Shown here: positions 35,459 to 43,262 of the stretch, piece after piece
How positions within the stretch are numbered: position 1 is the first letter of the stretch
Layout of the letters: each line of letters begins with the position of its first letter
From: Sphingomonas_B tabacisoli
GTDB lineage: Bacteria; Pseudomonadota; Alphaproteobacteria; Sphingomonadales; Sphingomonadaceae
Direction: 5' to 3'
Length of the DNA stretch: 64,000 nucleotides
NCBI RefSeq assembly: GCF_042678385.1
Contig: NZ_JBHUDY010000001.1
Span: 558,001 to 622,000 of the forward strand
Translations under genes and position numbers: made by a program
The notes under the pieces: generated by a model
What the model saw: only the letters and a program-made list of their open reading frames with translations
Database searches by the model: none
What the model was told of the DNA's origin: nothing

Positions 35459-35573
35459 CGCGGCCAACGCCGTGTTCAATGCCATGGCGTTCGCAACGTC
35501 GGCTGACCACCCGTCGCCGATGTTGCTTGATCGGCGATCCAACCATTGCGGAAGCGAATCGATCGAGCCGACG

Positions 35574-35606
35574 AAAAAGGGGCACCAGCGAGGAGGAGGT
35601 GCCCCT
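35574..35606 (-). terminator. Intrinsic terminator on the minus strand
   Basis: AGGGGCACC and GGTGCCCCT (9-bp stem, 11-nt loop); on the minus strand it is followed by TTTTT. It would stop minus-strand transcripts from the small gene at 35753-35872 and the XRE gene. Confidence 0.85.
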
Positions 35607-35752
35607 GGTCGCATCGGCGTCCCCCGCCGTCCTGGGGAGCAGTCAGGCGAGGTCGCTCAACTCGACCAAGGTCGCCTTACCTGAAAGCCGCTCCACTGTC
35701 GCTAAACTGGGTCAGTGAGATTCCTGCTTGTGTCGCATGGCGCGCGGCCGGT

Positions 35753-35872
35753 TCACCGCAACGTGGTGAGCTGTAAAAGCAGGACCAATACCATCGCCGC
35801 CATGGCGACCAGCGGGCCGGGCTGGTGCATTGCCCATCGGAACCCGGTTTCTTCGCCTTGTGGCTGGCCCAT
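35753..35872 (-). CDS. Very small single-span membrane protein
   Basis: 39 residues with one strong hydrophobic helix (PLVAMAAMVLVLLLQL) near the C-terminus. GGAGG lies 6 nt before the ATG. It lies between the XRE gene and a minus-strand terminator. Too short for most gene callers. Function unknown. Confidence 0.65.
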   Translation of the reverse strand: MGQPQGEETGFRWAMHQPGPLVAMAAMVLVLLLQLTTLR

Positions 35873-36074
35873 GTCGGCCTCCGATCAAAGGCGCTCAGCG
35901 TCTCGGAAGAAAGCTTGTTCCATCTATTTCGGCGGCGTTTCGCGCAACCATGTTGAGAACGACGGCCCGGACCGAACAGGGGGACCGTCAGTCAGCCGCC
36001 GCTCTCGCAGATGAGCTAATCAGCTCGGCGTCGAAGCGTCAAACTCGAAGCTTGCGTGACCTACCAGCTCTTAA

Positions 36075-36920
36075 TCACTCCGGTGCCGTCAGCCTTCGAT
36101 ACTCATCTGTAGGCACCTCCAGCACGGCAATATGGTCAAGGTTGTAGAACCCTTCTTGGTGGTATCCTTCGCATTCCAATCTGACGAAGCTGCCCGGCGA
36201 TATGCCTGGGACGGCCAGCTCAAACGCCATCAGGCTTGAGCCGACCCATTCATCATAGAGGTGCATGTCAGGTTCGCGCGTTCCGTCTGCAAACACACAG
36301 GTAATCTGTTCGACTTCTGCTTCGGCCGTCTCCTCGCCTCCAACGGCCTCGTAGTGCTCTGCGAGAGCCTTGGTGAGCACCGGCCCAAAAATCGTCTGGC
36401 GCTCCTTGTTCTGATCCACAGCAAGATAGACTTCTGGGTGGGCATAGTAGGGCGTCATTCGCTCATCGTCGCTTGAAAGAGTCAGCCGCCGCACATGAGC
36501 GAGGTTCAGGAAGACCGACCTGTTGTTCATCGCGTCGAAGTGCAGATGACCGGGAGAGGAGCGATCGTTCAGTGCATCCATTTCGTGCATCAAAGTGAGG
36601 ATGCGTTCCCGCTCCGTTAAGCTGATGGGGTATTCAAACTCCTGCCCCGCTGCGAACACCTCCAGCCCGCCATAAGGCTCCTCAGCGGAGATGATCGCCC
36701 ATTCGCATTCTTTCCACTCGGTGGCCTCCGTCTCTTTGCCGAGAACGTGATCGACATCGCATTCGAAGAGAACGGCCAGGTCTCGCAGCACGACGGTGGG
36801 AATTGCCTCCCAGCCGCGTTCGTACTTGCTGATCTGCGTGGCCGGTATGCCCAGCTTTTCGGCGAGCTGGTCCAGCGACATGCCGCGCTTTGTGCGCAGG
36901 CTTTTGAGCTTCACGGGCAT
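36075..36920 (-). CDS. XRE-family repressor-type protein
   Basis: 281 residues. N-terminal HTH_3 domain (LKSLRTKRGMSLDQLAEKLGIPATQISKYERG ... LRDLAVLFECDVDHVLG), then a long unfamiliar C-terminal domain, probably for sensing or oligomerisation. Likely immunity repressor or cargo regulator. No Ser/Lys LexA-type peptidase motif was seen. The promoter region shared with the divergent ribbon-helix-helix gene holds the direct repeats at 36968-36984. Confidence 0.82.
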   Translation of the reverse strand: MPVKLKSLRTKRGMSLDQLAEKLGIPATQISKYERGWEAIPTVVLRDLAVLFECDVDHVLGKETEATEWKECEWAIISAEEPYGGLEVFAAGQEFEYPISLTERERILTLMHEMDALNDRSSPGHLHFDAMNNRSVFLNLAHVRRLTLSSDDERMTPYYAHPEVYLAVDQNKERQTIFGPVLTKALAEHYEAVGGEETAEAEVEQITCVFADGTREPDMHLYDEWVGSSLMAFELAVPGISPGSFVRLECEGYHQEGFYNLDHIAVLEVPTDEYRRLTAPE

Positions 36921-36967
36921 CGACGCGCCTTTCCCCTGAGACAGGTAGCGTATGCCTCATTCCTCAG

Positions 36968-36984
36968 TTACACAAGTTACACAT
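36968..36984. promoter_or_regulatory. Tandem GTTACACA boxes, candidate operator
   Basis: GTTACACA at 36968-36975 and 36977-36984, direct and 9 bp apart, between the XRE gene and the divergent small gene at 37030. Tandem boxes at a repressor's own promoter are typical autoregulatory sites. Confidence 0.5.
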
Positions 36985-37029
36985 AATGCTTTCGTTGCGC
37001 CTGTTGCGCACCGAGGGCATCGCTGCGGA

Positions 37030-37188
37030 ATGGAGAAGAAGGACGTGCGGATTCAGCTCGTGATCTCGCCAAGCGAGGTTGAGGCGCTGGATGAGTGGCG
37101 CGCCCGCAATAAGGTTTGGTCGAGGTCGCAGGCGATTAGGGAGGCGATACGCCGGATGCTTGAAGATAAGTCGGACCCCCGCGATTAG
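37030..37188 (+). CDS. Ribbon-helix-helix DNA-binding protein
   Basis: 52 residues: VRIQLVISPSEVEALDEWR then SRSQAIREAIRRMLE, the beta-strand and two helices of the CopG/Arc fold. A longer start at 36952 is possible but would run through the tandem boxes. Divergent from the XRE gene. Confidence 0.65.
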   Translation: MEKKDVRIQLVISPSEVEALDEWRARNKVWSRSQAIREAIRRMLEDKSDPRD

Positions 37189-37372
37189 GTCGCTCTTATT
37201 GGGTCGTAGGCGGTTTTGCCTCGGCCTCCGAGCCTTCAGCGAGCCGCTCGTAAATCTAGGCGATCTCTATCAGCGTGTCGCGTGTGGTTTTGTCCTGGGT
37301 CTGACAAGCAAGCCGTCTGCAATCCGCCGCTAGGAATCGATATTGGGCTGCGTGCCCCATCAGAGGCTTCGA

Positions 37373-37606
37373 CTAGGCGGGGAAAGGCGCACGATCCTCA
37401 TAGTCGTCTCGCGCCAGCGCTTCAGCCATTTCCGAAAGCGCCTGGTCGGCATCGGCGAAGAAAGCGCGTGAATAGCCGTCCTTATCGATCAACTCGACCG
37501 TGACCACGCCCTCCGCGTCTCTGTCGTGAATCTTGAGCTGCATCGTCTCGACGGTGCGAGGTCCCGATGTTTCGCGCGGACGCGGTGTGCTCTCGTCATT
37601 GTTCAT
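37373..37606 (-). CDS. Small hypothetical protein
   Basis: 77 residues. GGAGGG lies 8 nt before the ATG at 37606. One alpha/beta domain (TMQLKIHDRDAEGVVTVELIDKDG, FFADADQALSEMAEALARD). Overlaps the next upstream gene by 11 nt. Unknown function. Confidence 0.6.
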   Translation of the reverse strand: MNNDESTPRPRETSGPRTVETMQLKIHDRDAEGVVTVELIDKDGYSRAFFADADQALSEMAEALARDDYEDRAPFPA

Positions 37607-37826
37607 CGCGGGCACCCTCCTCATCCGCCGGCGCCGTCACAAGTCTCAGCGTATGCCGATACTCACGCTTCGCGCGCTGATGTTCGAGGAACGCCTTGAT
37701 ACACCGGATCGCTTCGTCCTGAGCAGTGCGCGTAGCAGCATCGTGCATGGCCTGGTTGAGCTTGCCCAAGGCAGACCAGATCGCTTCTTCGTCATCATTC
37801 TCGAAATTGCGGGGCGATCCGGGCAT
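37596..37826 (-). CDS. Small hypothetical protein
   Basis: 76 residues from 37826, which has GGGAGG upstream; a start 12 codons further back has none. Mostly helical (AIWSALGKLNQAMHDAATRTAQDEAIRCIKAFLEHQ). Same operon as 37373-37606 and probably the RadC gene. Confidence 0.6.
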   Translation of the reverse strand: MPGSPRNFENDDEEAIWSALGKLNQAMHDAATRTAQDEAIRCIKAFLEHQRAKREYRHTLRLVTAPADEEGARDEQ

Positions 37827-37871
37827 GCCGTCATACCTCCCGAAACGTACCAAGGTTTGCAACGGGCGTGT

Positions 37872-38327
37872 TCACATCATGCCCCGGCGGAGCATGCTGA
37901 CCCACCGATCTCCCGCAACAACGATGTGATCTAGCATTGTGATCTCGATGGCGCGGCACGTGCGCCAGGCTAGGCCAGTTAGGTGTACGTCATCACGGCT
38001 GGGCTCTGGGTCGCCGCTTGGATGATTGTGGCCAAATACTAGCCGTTGAGCGTTGAGCCCTAGGGCGCATTTGACGATCTGGCGAAGCACGACCGTGACC
38101 TGGGCGGCGGATTGGTCAGAATATATCTCTTCGCCCAACACCGCATTGTCGGGACAGAGATATATAACGCTCAGGTGTTCGACTGGCGAATGGCCGATCG
38201 TGCGACACAGGTAGCGCGCCGCGCCTTCAGGACAGTCGAGGCGTCTCCCAACAATGCCGCCGCCGGGTCGCCCATTTCGTTTTCCCCCCATCAAATCATA
38301 ATGATACACTTTTGTTGGAAGCGCCAT
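37872..38327 (-). CDS. RadC-family JAB domain protein, N-terminally short
   Basis: 151 residues. Contains the JAMM metal site VFGHNHPSGDPEPSRDD (HxH-x-PSG-xxxxSxxD) and the final LDHIVVAGD typical of RadC. The helix-hairpin-helix half of full RadC is absent. Short RadC-like proteins are common in plasmids and phages, role unproven. Start uncertain (38327 or 38291); neither has a good ribosome-binding site. Confidence 0.8.
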   Translation of the reverse strand: MALPTKVYHYDLMGGKRNGRPGGGIVGRRLDCPEGAARYLCRTIGHSPVEHLSVIYLCPDNAVLGEEIYSDQSAAQVTVVLRQIVKCALGLNAQRLVFGHNHPSGDPEPSRDDVHLTGLAWRTCRAIEITMLDHIVVAGDRWVSMLRRGMM

Positions 38328-38362
38328 TTGGCGAATGGCCGTGAGCGAGCCAAACGCTGAGC

Positions 38363-38548
38363 GTGCCCGACCGACCCAAATCCGAGACATTCTCCGTAGT
38401 TGTGGCTGAGCTCCGCGACACCTTAATTGCCGCGCGCGCCGCGCTGGAGCGGCTGCACCTTGAGGCGTCTGCCGCACAACTCTCACAGGCGATCGATGTT
38501 CTTGAGCGAGAAGCCAAGTTAGACCGCACGGCCAGCCCTTTCGCCTAA
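38363..38548 (+). CDS. Small helical hypothetical protein
   Basis: 61 residues from a GTG start. Likely one long helix or coiled coil (VAELRDTLIAARAALERLHLEASAAQLSQAIDVLERE). Starts 36 nt from the opposite-strand RadC gene. No family known. Confidence 0.5.
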   Translation: MPDRPKSETFSVVVAELRDTLIAARAALERLHLEASAAQLSQAIDVLEREAKLDRTASPFA

Positions 38549-38627
38549 GTATTGATGGGGCTTGCGGTTGACGCTCGTCAGTGGCGTCATAGGTCAGAGC
38601 GCATCCCGCGCTCGGGGAGAGAAACGC

Positions 38628-38819
38628 ATGCTGAAGAAGCTTCTGATTGCCGCCTCGCTCGCTGCCCTCGCCGGATCGCCAGCCTTCTCCGCGCCATGTC
38701 GTGACGCAAAGGGCAAGTTCATCAAGTGCCCCGAGAAGGCGGCAGCTCCAGCGAAGCGCTGCAAGGATGCGAAGGGCAAGTTCGCGAAGTGCGGCACACC
38801 GGGCGCGAAGCCGGCCTGA
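38628..38819 (+). CDS. Small secreted protein with two CxDAKGKFxKC repeats
   Basis: 63 residues: signal peptide MLKKLLIAASLAALAGSPAF, then a mature part of about 42 residues with CRDAKGKFIKC and CKDAKGKFAKC. Each repeat has two Cys ten residues apart, so two small disulphide hairpins are likely. GGGAGA precedes the ATG. Function unknown. Confidence 0.72.
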   Translation: MLKKLLIAASLAALAGSPAFSAPCRDAKGKFIKCPEKAAAPAKRCKDAKGKFAKCGTPGAKPA

Positions 38820-38829
38820 CGTGAAAATG

Positions 38830-38860
38830 GCCCGCCGGTCGGGTCCAAGCGCCGGCGGGC
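38830..38860 (+). terminator. GC-rich hairpin after the small secreted gene
   Basis: GCCCGCCGG pairs with CCGGCGGGC (9-bp stem) 11 nt after the stop, but no T-run follows; termination would be weak or Rho-assisted. Confidence 0.4.
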
Positions 38861-38930
38861 CGACACCTGCGCTCGACACAGGAGAACGACCGCAGATGGT
38901 CACGTAAGACGGTGCAATAGCGTGCCGACC

Positions 38931-39038
38931 TCAGCTTCCGGGCGACAGAACCCCGTCAAGGATTGCGCGGAGGAATGCCACCACTACCCAAACCGCGACC
39001 ATGCCGAATAGCCGCTCTTCAGAATCATCATGCTCCAT
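38931..39038 (-). CDS. Possible very small membrane protein
   Basis: 35 residues, MEHDDSEERLFGMVAVWVVV and a hydrophobic helix to ILDGVLSPGS. Acidic head then one span. The ribosome-binding site is not clear. Listed as possible only. Confidence 0.35.
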   Translation of the reverse strand: MEHDDSEERLFGMVAVWVVVAFLRAILDGVLSPGS

Positions 39039-39081
39039 TGCGGATCTTAAGCCACTCTCCGCCCGGTGTAGGACAGCCTTT

Positions 39082-39519
39082 TCAGGGCATTCGTCGCCTG
39101 CGGCCGCACTGGAGAGTCCCGTATCGCTGCACCGCAAAGCCACCTTCTACTTGCGCGCACGACAAATCTCGCCCTCGTGCGCTGCAGAACGCCACCTCTC
39201 GCCAGTAGCGGTCGCGATCGATCGTGCGGCATTCGAGCGGCGCCGAACCAACAAGCCTCTGAAGATTAGCTGTGCTCGCGAACGGATCGCCGGGTGTGCA
39301 TTGACGACCGGGGTTGCAATGGCCGGGCAGTTCGGGCGCGTCGATATGCGCCAAACGGACGCGAACAGGGCCGCAACGAATCGTATCGCCGTCGACGACG
39401 CGTGGGTTCGAACAGGTGAACGTGCTGGCGCCTCGCTCTTGGCCAGCCGAGTGCGTCGACCATGCCGCGCCGGCGCTCACAGCGGCCCCAACGATTAGAA
39501 GTGTGAAAACCTTACGCAT
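39082..39519 (-). CDS. Secreted thermonuclease (SNase) homologue
   Basis: 145 residues with a signal peptide (VFTLLIVGAAVSAGAAW). SNase signatures: VVDGDTIRCGPVRVRLAHIDAPEL provides the metal Asp, catalytic Arg and Glu, and DRYWREVAFC carries the second Arg region. Six Cys suggest disulphides and periplasmic or extracellular action. Nuclease cargo in the element; the virion-like 1499-residue protein also begins with an SNase-like segment. Confidence 0.88.
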   Translation of the reverse strand: MRKVFTLLIVGAAVSAGAAWSTHSAGQERGASTFTCSNPRVVDGDTIRCGPVRVRLAHIDAPELPGHCNPGRQCTPGDPFASTANLQRLVGSAPLECRTIDRDRYWREVAFCSARGRDLSCAQVEGGFAVQRYGTLQCGRRRRMP

Positions 39520-39577
39520 GCACGTTTGATTAGCCCAGCCGCGCGAGAGTGGAAGAGGCGGCGTTGAACTCGCCGGT

Positions 39578-39739
39578 TTACGTCTTCTCGCCGCGCTGCC
39601 GGTTGCGCCTCACGATCCCGCGCACCGTATCTGCGCGACCTTCACTCGCTGCTTTCACAAGCTTCTGATTGGGCTCCTCAGTAACGCGTTCGGGGCTCGT
39701 GGCTTGGCGGTTTGGGCCGGCTGGCGTGCGCTTGGTCAT
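39578..39739 (-). CDS. Possible small basic protein
   Basis: 53 residues from an ATG at 39739 (MTKRTPAGPNRQATSPERVT...), Arg/Lys-rich, ending RRNRQRGEKT. No ribosome-binding site; could be non-coding. Region 39520-39892 otherwise shows only the upstream part of the secreted-protein gene. Confidence 0.3.
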   Translation of the reverse strand: MTKRTPAGPNRQATSPERVTEEPNQKLVKAASEGRADTVRGIVRRNRQRGEKT

Positions 39740-39892
39740 GGCGGTGAAACGCACGAAAGCAAGCTTGGGACGCCGGTGTTGCGAGGCAAGCCGACACCAT
39801 CCCTTAACCTCACCCGCGACTTGACTTTCGGTCGCGTTTCCAATCATTTCGCTCGCGGCGAATGTCTCGCCGATCTGAACGGGGGAATCTCC

Positions 39893-40561
39893 ATGACTGC
39901 AAAGGTTCGCGTCCTTTCGGGCGCGATCGCGCTCGCCTGCGCGTCGTCCGCAATCGCTCAACAGACTGTCACCACTCCCAACCCGGCCGTCCCGGCAACT
40001 GTGCCCAGCGGACAGGTCGCCACTGCGGCGGCGCCCGTTGCTGCCGTTGCCGTGGCTCCGGCTGCGGCTCCCGTCGCTGCTACTCCGGCCGCGCTTCAGG
40101 CAGTCAAGGTTGCCGCGCCGACCGCTGGCAGCGCGATCCTTCCGGCGAACACGGAAGTGATGCTCCGGCTGGACGAGGAAGTGAACTCGAAGCGCAAGCG
40201 GGTAGGCGATACCTTCCGCCTCACCGTTCTGCAGGACGTCATGCTTGGCAACTTCGTCGTCATTCCGCGTGGCACGCCCGCCAGCGGGCAGATCAGCTAT
40301 CGGACGGGCAAGGGTGCATTCGGCAAGTCCGCAAAGATGGAGATCACCATGAACTCCATAAATCTGAACGGACGCTCGATTCCGATTACAGGCAACTTCC
40401 GCCAGGAAGGCGAGGGCAACACCGGGGCCACTGTAGGCGTCGCTGTCGCCGCTGGCGTCTTCTCGGCCTTCGTGACCGGCAAGAGCGCGGTGTTCCAGAG
40501 CGGGCGCGAGTTCCGCGTCCAGACGCGCGAAGCCATTCCGGTCGTACTGCCCACAACGTGA
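39893..40561 (+). CDS. Secreted Ala/Pro-rich hypothetical protein
   Basis: 222 residues. Signal peptide (VLSGAIALACASSAIAQ), a long Ala/Pro/Val linker (residues 30-75), then a beta-rich domain (EVMLRLDEEVNSKRKRVGDTFRLTV, VVIPRGTPASGQISYRTGKGAFGKSAKMEI) and a Gly-rich helix. GGGGGA is 6 nt before the ATG. Resembles envelope proteins with a SH3-like TrbI/DotG-type region, uncertain. Confidence 0.75.
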   Translation: MTAKVRVLSGAIALACASSAIAQQTVTTPNPAVPATVPSGQVATAAAPVAAVAVAPAAAPVAATPAALQAVKVAAPTAGSAILPANTEVMLRLDEEVNSKRKRVGDTFRLTVLQDVMLGNFVVIPRGTPASGQISYRTGKGAFGKSAKMEITMNSINLNGRSIPITGNFRQEGEGNTGATVGVAVAAGVFSAFVTGKSAVFQSGREFRVQTREAIPVVLPTT

Positions 40562-40640
40562 TTGAGCGCGGGCGCCTCGGGTCCAACTGATCGTGAGGCG
40601 CCCCCCTTCGCGGGTCCTTACTTCGAGGTTTGAAGGAGCT

Positions 40641-40670
40641 AAGCGGCTGGGAACCGCTTCTTTTGTTTTA
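40641..40670 (+). terminator. Intrinsic terminator
   Basis: AAGCGG and CCGCTT (6-bp stem, 7-nt loop) followed by CTTTTGTTTT, 80 nt after the secreted-protein gene. Confidence 0.75.
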
Positions 40671-40685
40671 GCACGGTAAAATCAG

Positions 40686-41048
40686 TCACTTGATTGTTAC
40701 TGGTTCGGGTTCGCCGGCGGCAATATCTGCGGCTCCTTTGTGCCGCTTTACGGAGTCGACCCGGAAACCAACTTGCTCAGGACCGGCATCTTCGCGGAGG
40801 CCAGCCTGGATGCCCTTGAGGATCAGCTTGCGGCACCAATCTGCCATTTCGCGCTGCTCCTTCGGCGTCATGTCCGGCCGCGCTTTCGCAGCCATCACGC
40901 CGATGACCATGCAGAGACCTTTTTGCGCCAGCTCGGGATCGACAAACCCGCCCACATCCGTCCCGTCGCTGTCGAGTGTGACCATCGCTTGAACGACGCG
41001 CGTATAAATCTGGGTGACGTATTCTTCTTCGGACATCTCTGGCAGCAT
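40686..41048 (-). CDS. Hypothetical protein downstream of SRAP gene
   Basis: 120 residues, predicted helical (EEEYVTQIYTRVVQAMVTL, DPELAQKGLCMVIGVMAAKARPDM). GGAG lies 5 nt before the ATG. It starts 14 nt after the SRAP gene and probably shares its transcript. Not recognised. Confidence 0.65.
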   Translation of the reverse strand: MLPEMSEEEYVTQIYTRVVQAMVTLDSDGTDVGGFVDPELAQKGLCMVIGVMAAKARPDMTPKEQREMADWCRKLILKGIQAGLREDAGPEQVGFRVDSVKRHKGAADIAAGEPEPVTIK

Positions 41049-41062
41049 GATCGCTCCTTCGC

Positions 41063-41698
41063 TCAATTCGGGTTGGCGGCAGAGCGGCGAAACCACGGCT
41101 CCGCGGTTCGATCCATCGCCATGACCTCCGGCGGGAAACATCGGCCCTGAAACGCGCGAACATCATCGAGCGAACCATGCAGCCATTCGTCGAGTTCGTG
41201 CTCGTGAAGCAGCACGGGCATGCGGTTGTGAACGGGGCGGACCAGGTCGTTGCAGTCGGTCATCAGGCCCGAAAACACCGCACCCCACTCAGGGCTGTCT
41301 TTCCACATGCCCGCCCAGGCGAAGAGCGGCCGATCGGGAAGATTAAACCACGTCCGGGTCTTCGAACCCTTCTCGCCTTCCGCCTCGCAGAATCCGGACA
41401 CCGGAATGATGCATCGGTGCTCCGGCTTGTGCGCAATGAAGCGCCACATATAGCCGTCCAGATCAGCGATGTTGTTCACCGGCTTCGGCTTGCTCTCCGG
41501 CTTCATGGTTTTCAGCCGGAGCGGGAATCCCCACGTCATTTGCTGCAGCACACGCTCACCCGCTTCCTCGCGCACGACCATTGCCGGAGCGCCGGGATAG
41601 ACCTCGCCCGGTGCCGCATTGAAGTTGGCCGGCTTCCGCGCGCCGAACGCTGCCGCGACTTCGGCGCCGGTCGCTTTCACGGTGTAGAGATTGCACAT
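41063..41698 (-). CDS. SOS-response-associated peptidase (SRAP/YedK family)
   Basis: 211 residues. Catalytic Cys2 directly after Met (MCNLYTVK), NAAPGE, MTWGFPLR, Glu in VSGFCEAE and the His in VHNRMPVLL are present, so the DNA-protein crosslinking at abasic sites known for this family should be possible. Phage and plasmid genomes often carry such genes. A second, degenerate SRAP gene lies at 42725-43246. Confidence 0.92.
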   Translation of the reverse strand: MCNLYTVKATGAEVAAAFGARKPANFNAAPGEVYPGAPAMVVREEAGERVLQQMTWGFPLRLKTMKPESKPKPVNNIADLDGYMWRFIAHKPEHRCIIPVSGFCEAEGEKGSKTRTWFNLPDRPLFAWAGMWKDSPEWGAVFSGLMTDCNDLVRPVHNRMPVLLHEHELDEWLHGSLDDVRAFQGRCFPPEVMAMDRTAEPWFRRSAANPN

Positions 41699-41730
41699 TC
41701 CGCGAAGGTAGCAGCGGGGTTGGGCGGATC

Positions 41731-41760
41731 AATGTCCGCTTTCGACCCGTTGCGGACATT
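41731..41760. repeat. GTCCGC hairpin repeat, copy 1
   Basis: ATGTCCGC and GCGGACAT form an 8-bp hairpin around a 12-nt loop containing CGACCCGTT. A close copy lies at 42472-42501 in the same orientation; together they bracket the PEP-CTERM gene. Repeats of this kind are numerous in sphingomonads. Confidence 0.7.
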
Positions 41761-41905
41761 TCGTCGCCGCCGGCCGAAAGACCGCAACCAATCATTGGTT
41801 GGGCAATGCGTCAGAGAATTATTTGAAACCGGATCGGCAGGTCGGCCGTTGCGGGGCTGGCCTACCAGCCGGCGACAAGGGCTTGGGTCAAACAAGGGGA
41901 TCACC

Positions 41906-42466
41906 ATGCGATTTGGTATTTTGTGCGCTGTTGCGGCATCAGCCTTGGCAGCGCCGGTCAATGCGGCGCCGACCATCAATTTCGATGACGGCACCTATTC
42001 TTTCCAGTTCCAGAGCACCAAGTATCGCGTCTGGCGAAGTGGCCCATTGTTTACCGTCGCAACAGACCTCAGTGGTGACATTGCAAACGGCGCTGTGACG
42101 GGCAACGAGGTCCAGATCGCTTACCAAGCACCTGCGCAACTGATCAATCTCGCCAGCTTCGATGTCATGGGCACAGGAAGCCTGTTCCTGCAAATATTTG
42201 ATCACCCGGCAGACGTTATTACTCAGCCGGGCACCACTTACCAGCTGACAGGCGCTTGGCAGACGATCACGGTTAATCCGTCCGTTCCCGGGTTTCTTTT
42301 CCGCCTTACCACGACGGATGGCAGCCGATTTTCCGCTGACAACTTCGTTTTCGGTGCATCGGTCGCGCCCGTTCCCGAGCCGGCATCCTGGGCTCTGATG
42401 ATCGCCGGATTTGGACTTGCCGGCTCGGTCACGCGACGTCGCAAGTGGGTGCTTACCTCCGCTTGA
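41906..42466 (+). CDS. PEP-CTERM sorting-domain protein 1
   Basis: 186 residues. Signal peptide (LCAVAASALAAPVNA), beta-rich body, then VPEPASWALMIAGFGLAGSV and RRRK: the PEP box, hydrophobic span and basic end recognised by exosortase. AGGGGA lies 5 nt before the ATG. Expected to be exported and anchored or processed with exopolysaccharide. Bracketed by two copies of a hairpin repeat. Confidence 0.88.
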   Translation: MRFGILCAVAASALAAPVNAAPTINFDDGTYSFQFQSTKYRVWRSGPLFTVATDLSGDIANGAVTGNEVQIAYQAPAQLINLASFDVMGTGSLFLQIFDHPADVITQPGTTYQLTGAWQTITVNPSVPGFLFRLTTTDGSRFSADNFVFGASVAPVPEPASWALMIAGFGLAGSVTRRRKWVLTSA

Positions 42467-42471
42467 CCCGG

Positions 42472-42501
42472 CAAGTCCGCTAACCACCCATTGCGGACAT
42501 T
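42472..42501. repeat. GTCCGC hairpin repeat, copy 2
   Basis: AAGTCCGC TAACCACCCATT GCGGACATT; same structure and orientation as 41731-41760, just after the PEP-CTERM gene stop. Confidence 0.7.
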
Positions 42502-42526
42502 GCCGCCGAACTGGTCGTTTGCGCTG

Positions 42527-42565
42527 ACAAAAAAGCCCCGCTCCAGGGGGTTTGGAAAGCGGGGC
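42527..42565 (-). terminator. Intrinsic terminator on the minus strand
   Basis: GCCCCGCT and AGCGGGGC (8-bp stem) with six T following on the minus strand. It ends the 43-44 kb minus-strand operon after the degenerate SRAP gene. Confidence 0.85.
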
Positions 42566-42573
42566 CGTAGTTT

Positions 42574-42599
42574 CATGCGCAGGTTACGTCCTGCGCATG
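42574..42599. repeat. Perfect 10-bp palindrome
   Basis: CATGCGCAGG and CCTGCGCATG separated by 6 nt, next to the terminator. No gene in 42600-42724. Could be a protein-binding site or an RNA hairpin. Confidence 0.5.
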
Positions 42600-42724
42600 A
42601 GCCCCTAGGATGTGGCGGATAGGGACGCCATGCCGTAGAAATACTCAGCCTATAACCGCAGCCTCTGGGTTGAAGCGATGGCGCGGCGGGTGCGGTAATC
42701 ACCCACGCAAACATCCCGCTGGCG

Positions 42725-43246
42725 TCACCGGAACAGGTCCGTCTGCACCGCCGTTCGCCGACGCGATGTGCTGAACACCCGGAAGCTGCCGAGCGGGTAA
42801 GGCGCGAGAACCTCATCCTTCGGCTTCGTGCCCATCAGCCAATGATACCAGTCATCGGGCCGCACCACGGCGACGTGCCGGTCCTTATACGGCTCCAGAT
42901 CCGGATAGGCGGGCACGGTGAACACCGCGAACGAAGCCGGCCAGCCGCTGCGCGCGGGGCGCCAGGTGCCCGCCAGGCAGAAGAACGGCTCGTCGGTAAT
43001 CAGCGAGGCCGCATATTTGATCTCGCCGTCCTGCTTTAGCCCAAACTCGTTCGCGAGCACGAGGCACGGGTTGTCCACCGGCCAATGCTCGGCGCGAAGC
43101 AGGCACAGCGGCCGTCCGCCGGGTTTGACCGGAGCAAAGCCCCATGTCAGCTCAACTTCGCGCGCCTCGCCGTCGCGCCAGATCATGACGCGGCTGATCT
43201 TGCCGGGGCCGTCCAGATGCGGGTCGAAGTCGTGATCAAGATTCAT
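42725..43246 (-). CDS. Degenerate SRAP-family protein lacking the catalytic Cys
   Basis: 173 residues. SRAP pattern is clear in the middle (TWGFAPVKPGGRPLCLLRAE, LKQDGEIKYAASL, EPFFCLAGTWRPA, VVRPDDWYHWL), but Cys2 is absent because the chain starts MNLDHDFDP. The active Glu region (NEFGLKQ) and His region (YKDRHVAVV) differ from the 41063-41698 protein. An inactive or repurposed paralogue. Last gene of a minus-strand cluster of three. Confidence 0.78.
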   Translation of the reverse strand: MNLDHDFDPHLDGPGKISRVMIWRDGEAREVELTWGFAPVKPGGRPLCLLRAEHWPVDNPCLVLANEFGLKQDGEIKYAASLITDEPFFCLAGTWRPARSGWPASFAVFTVPAYPDLEPYKDRHVAVVRPDDWYHWLMGTKPKDEVLAPYPLGSFRVFSTSRRRTAVQTDLFR

Positions 43247-43262
43247 CACAGTGCCTTTTCAT

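Noticed and set aside
35018..35614. A 198-codon minus-strand frame
   Set aside because: It crosses a clear plus-strand terminator and a minus-strand terminator; no domain or ribosome-binding site.
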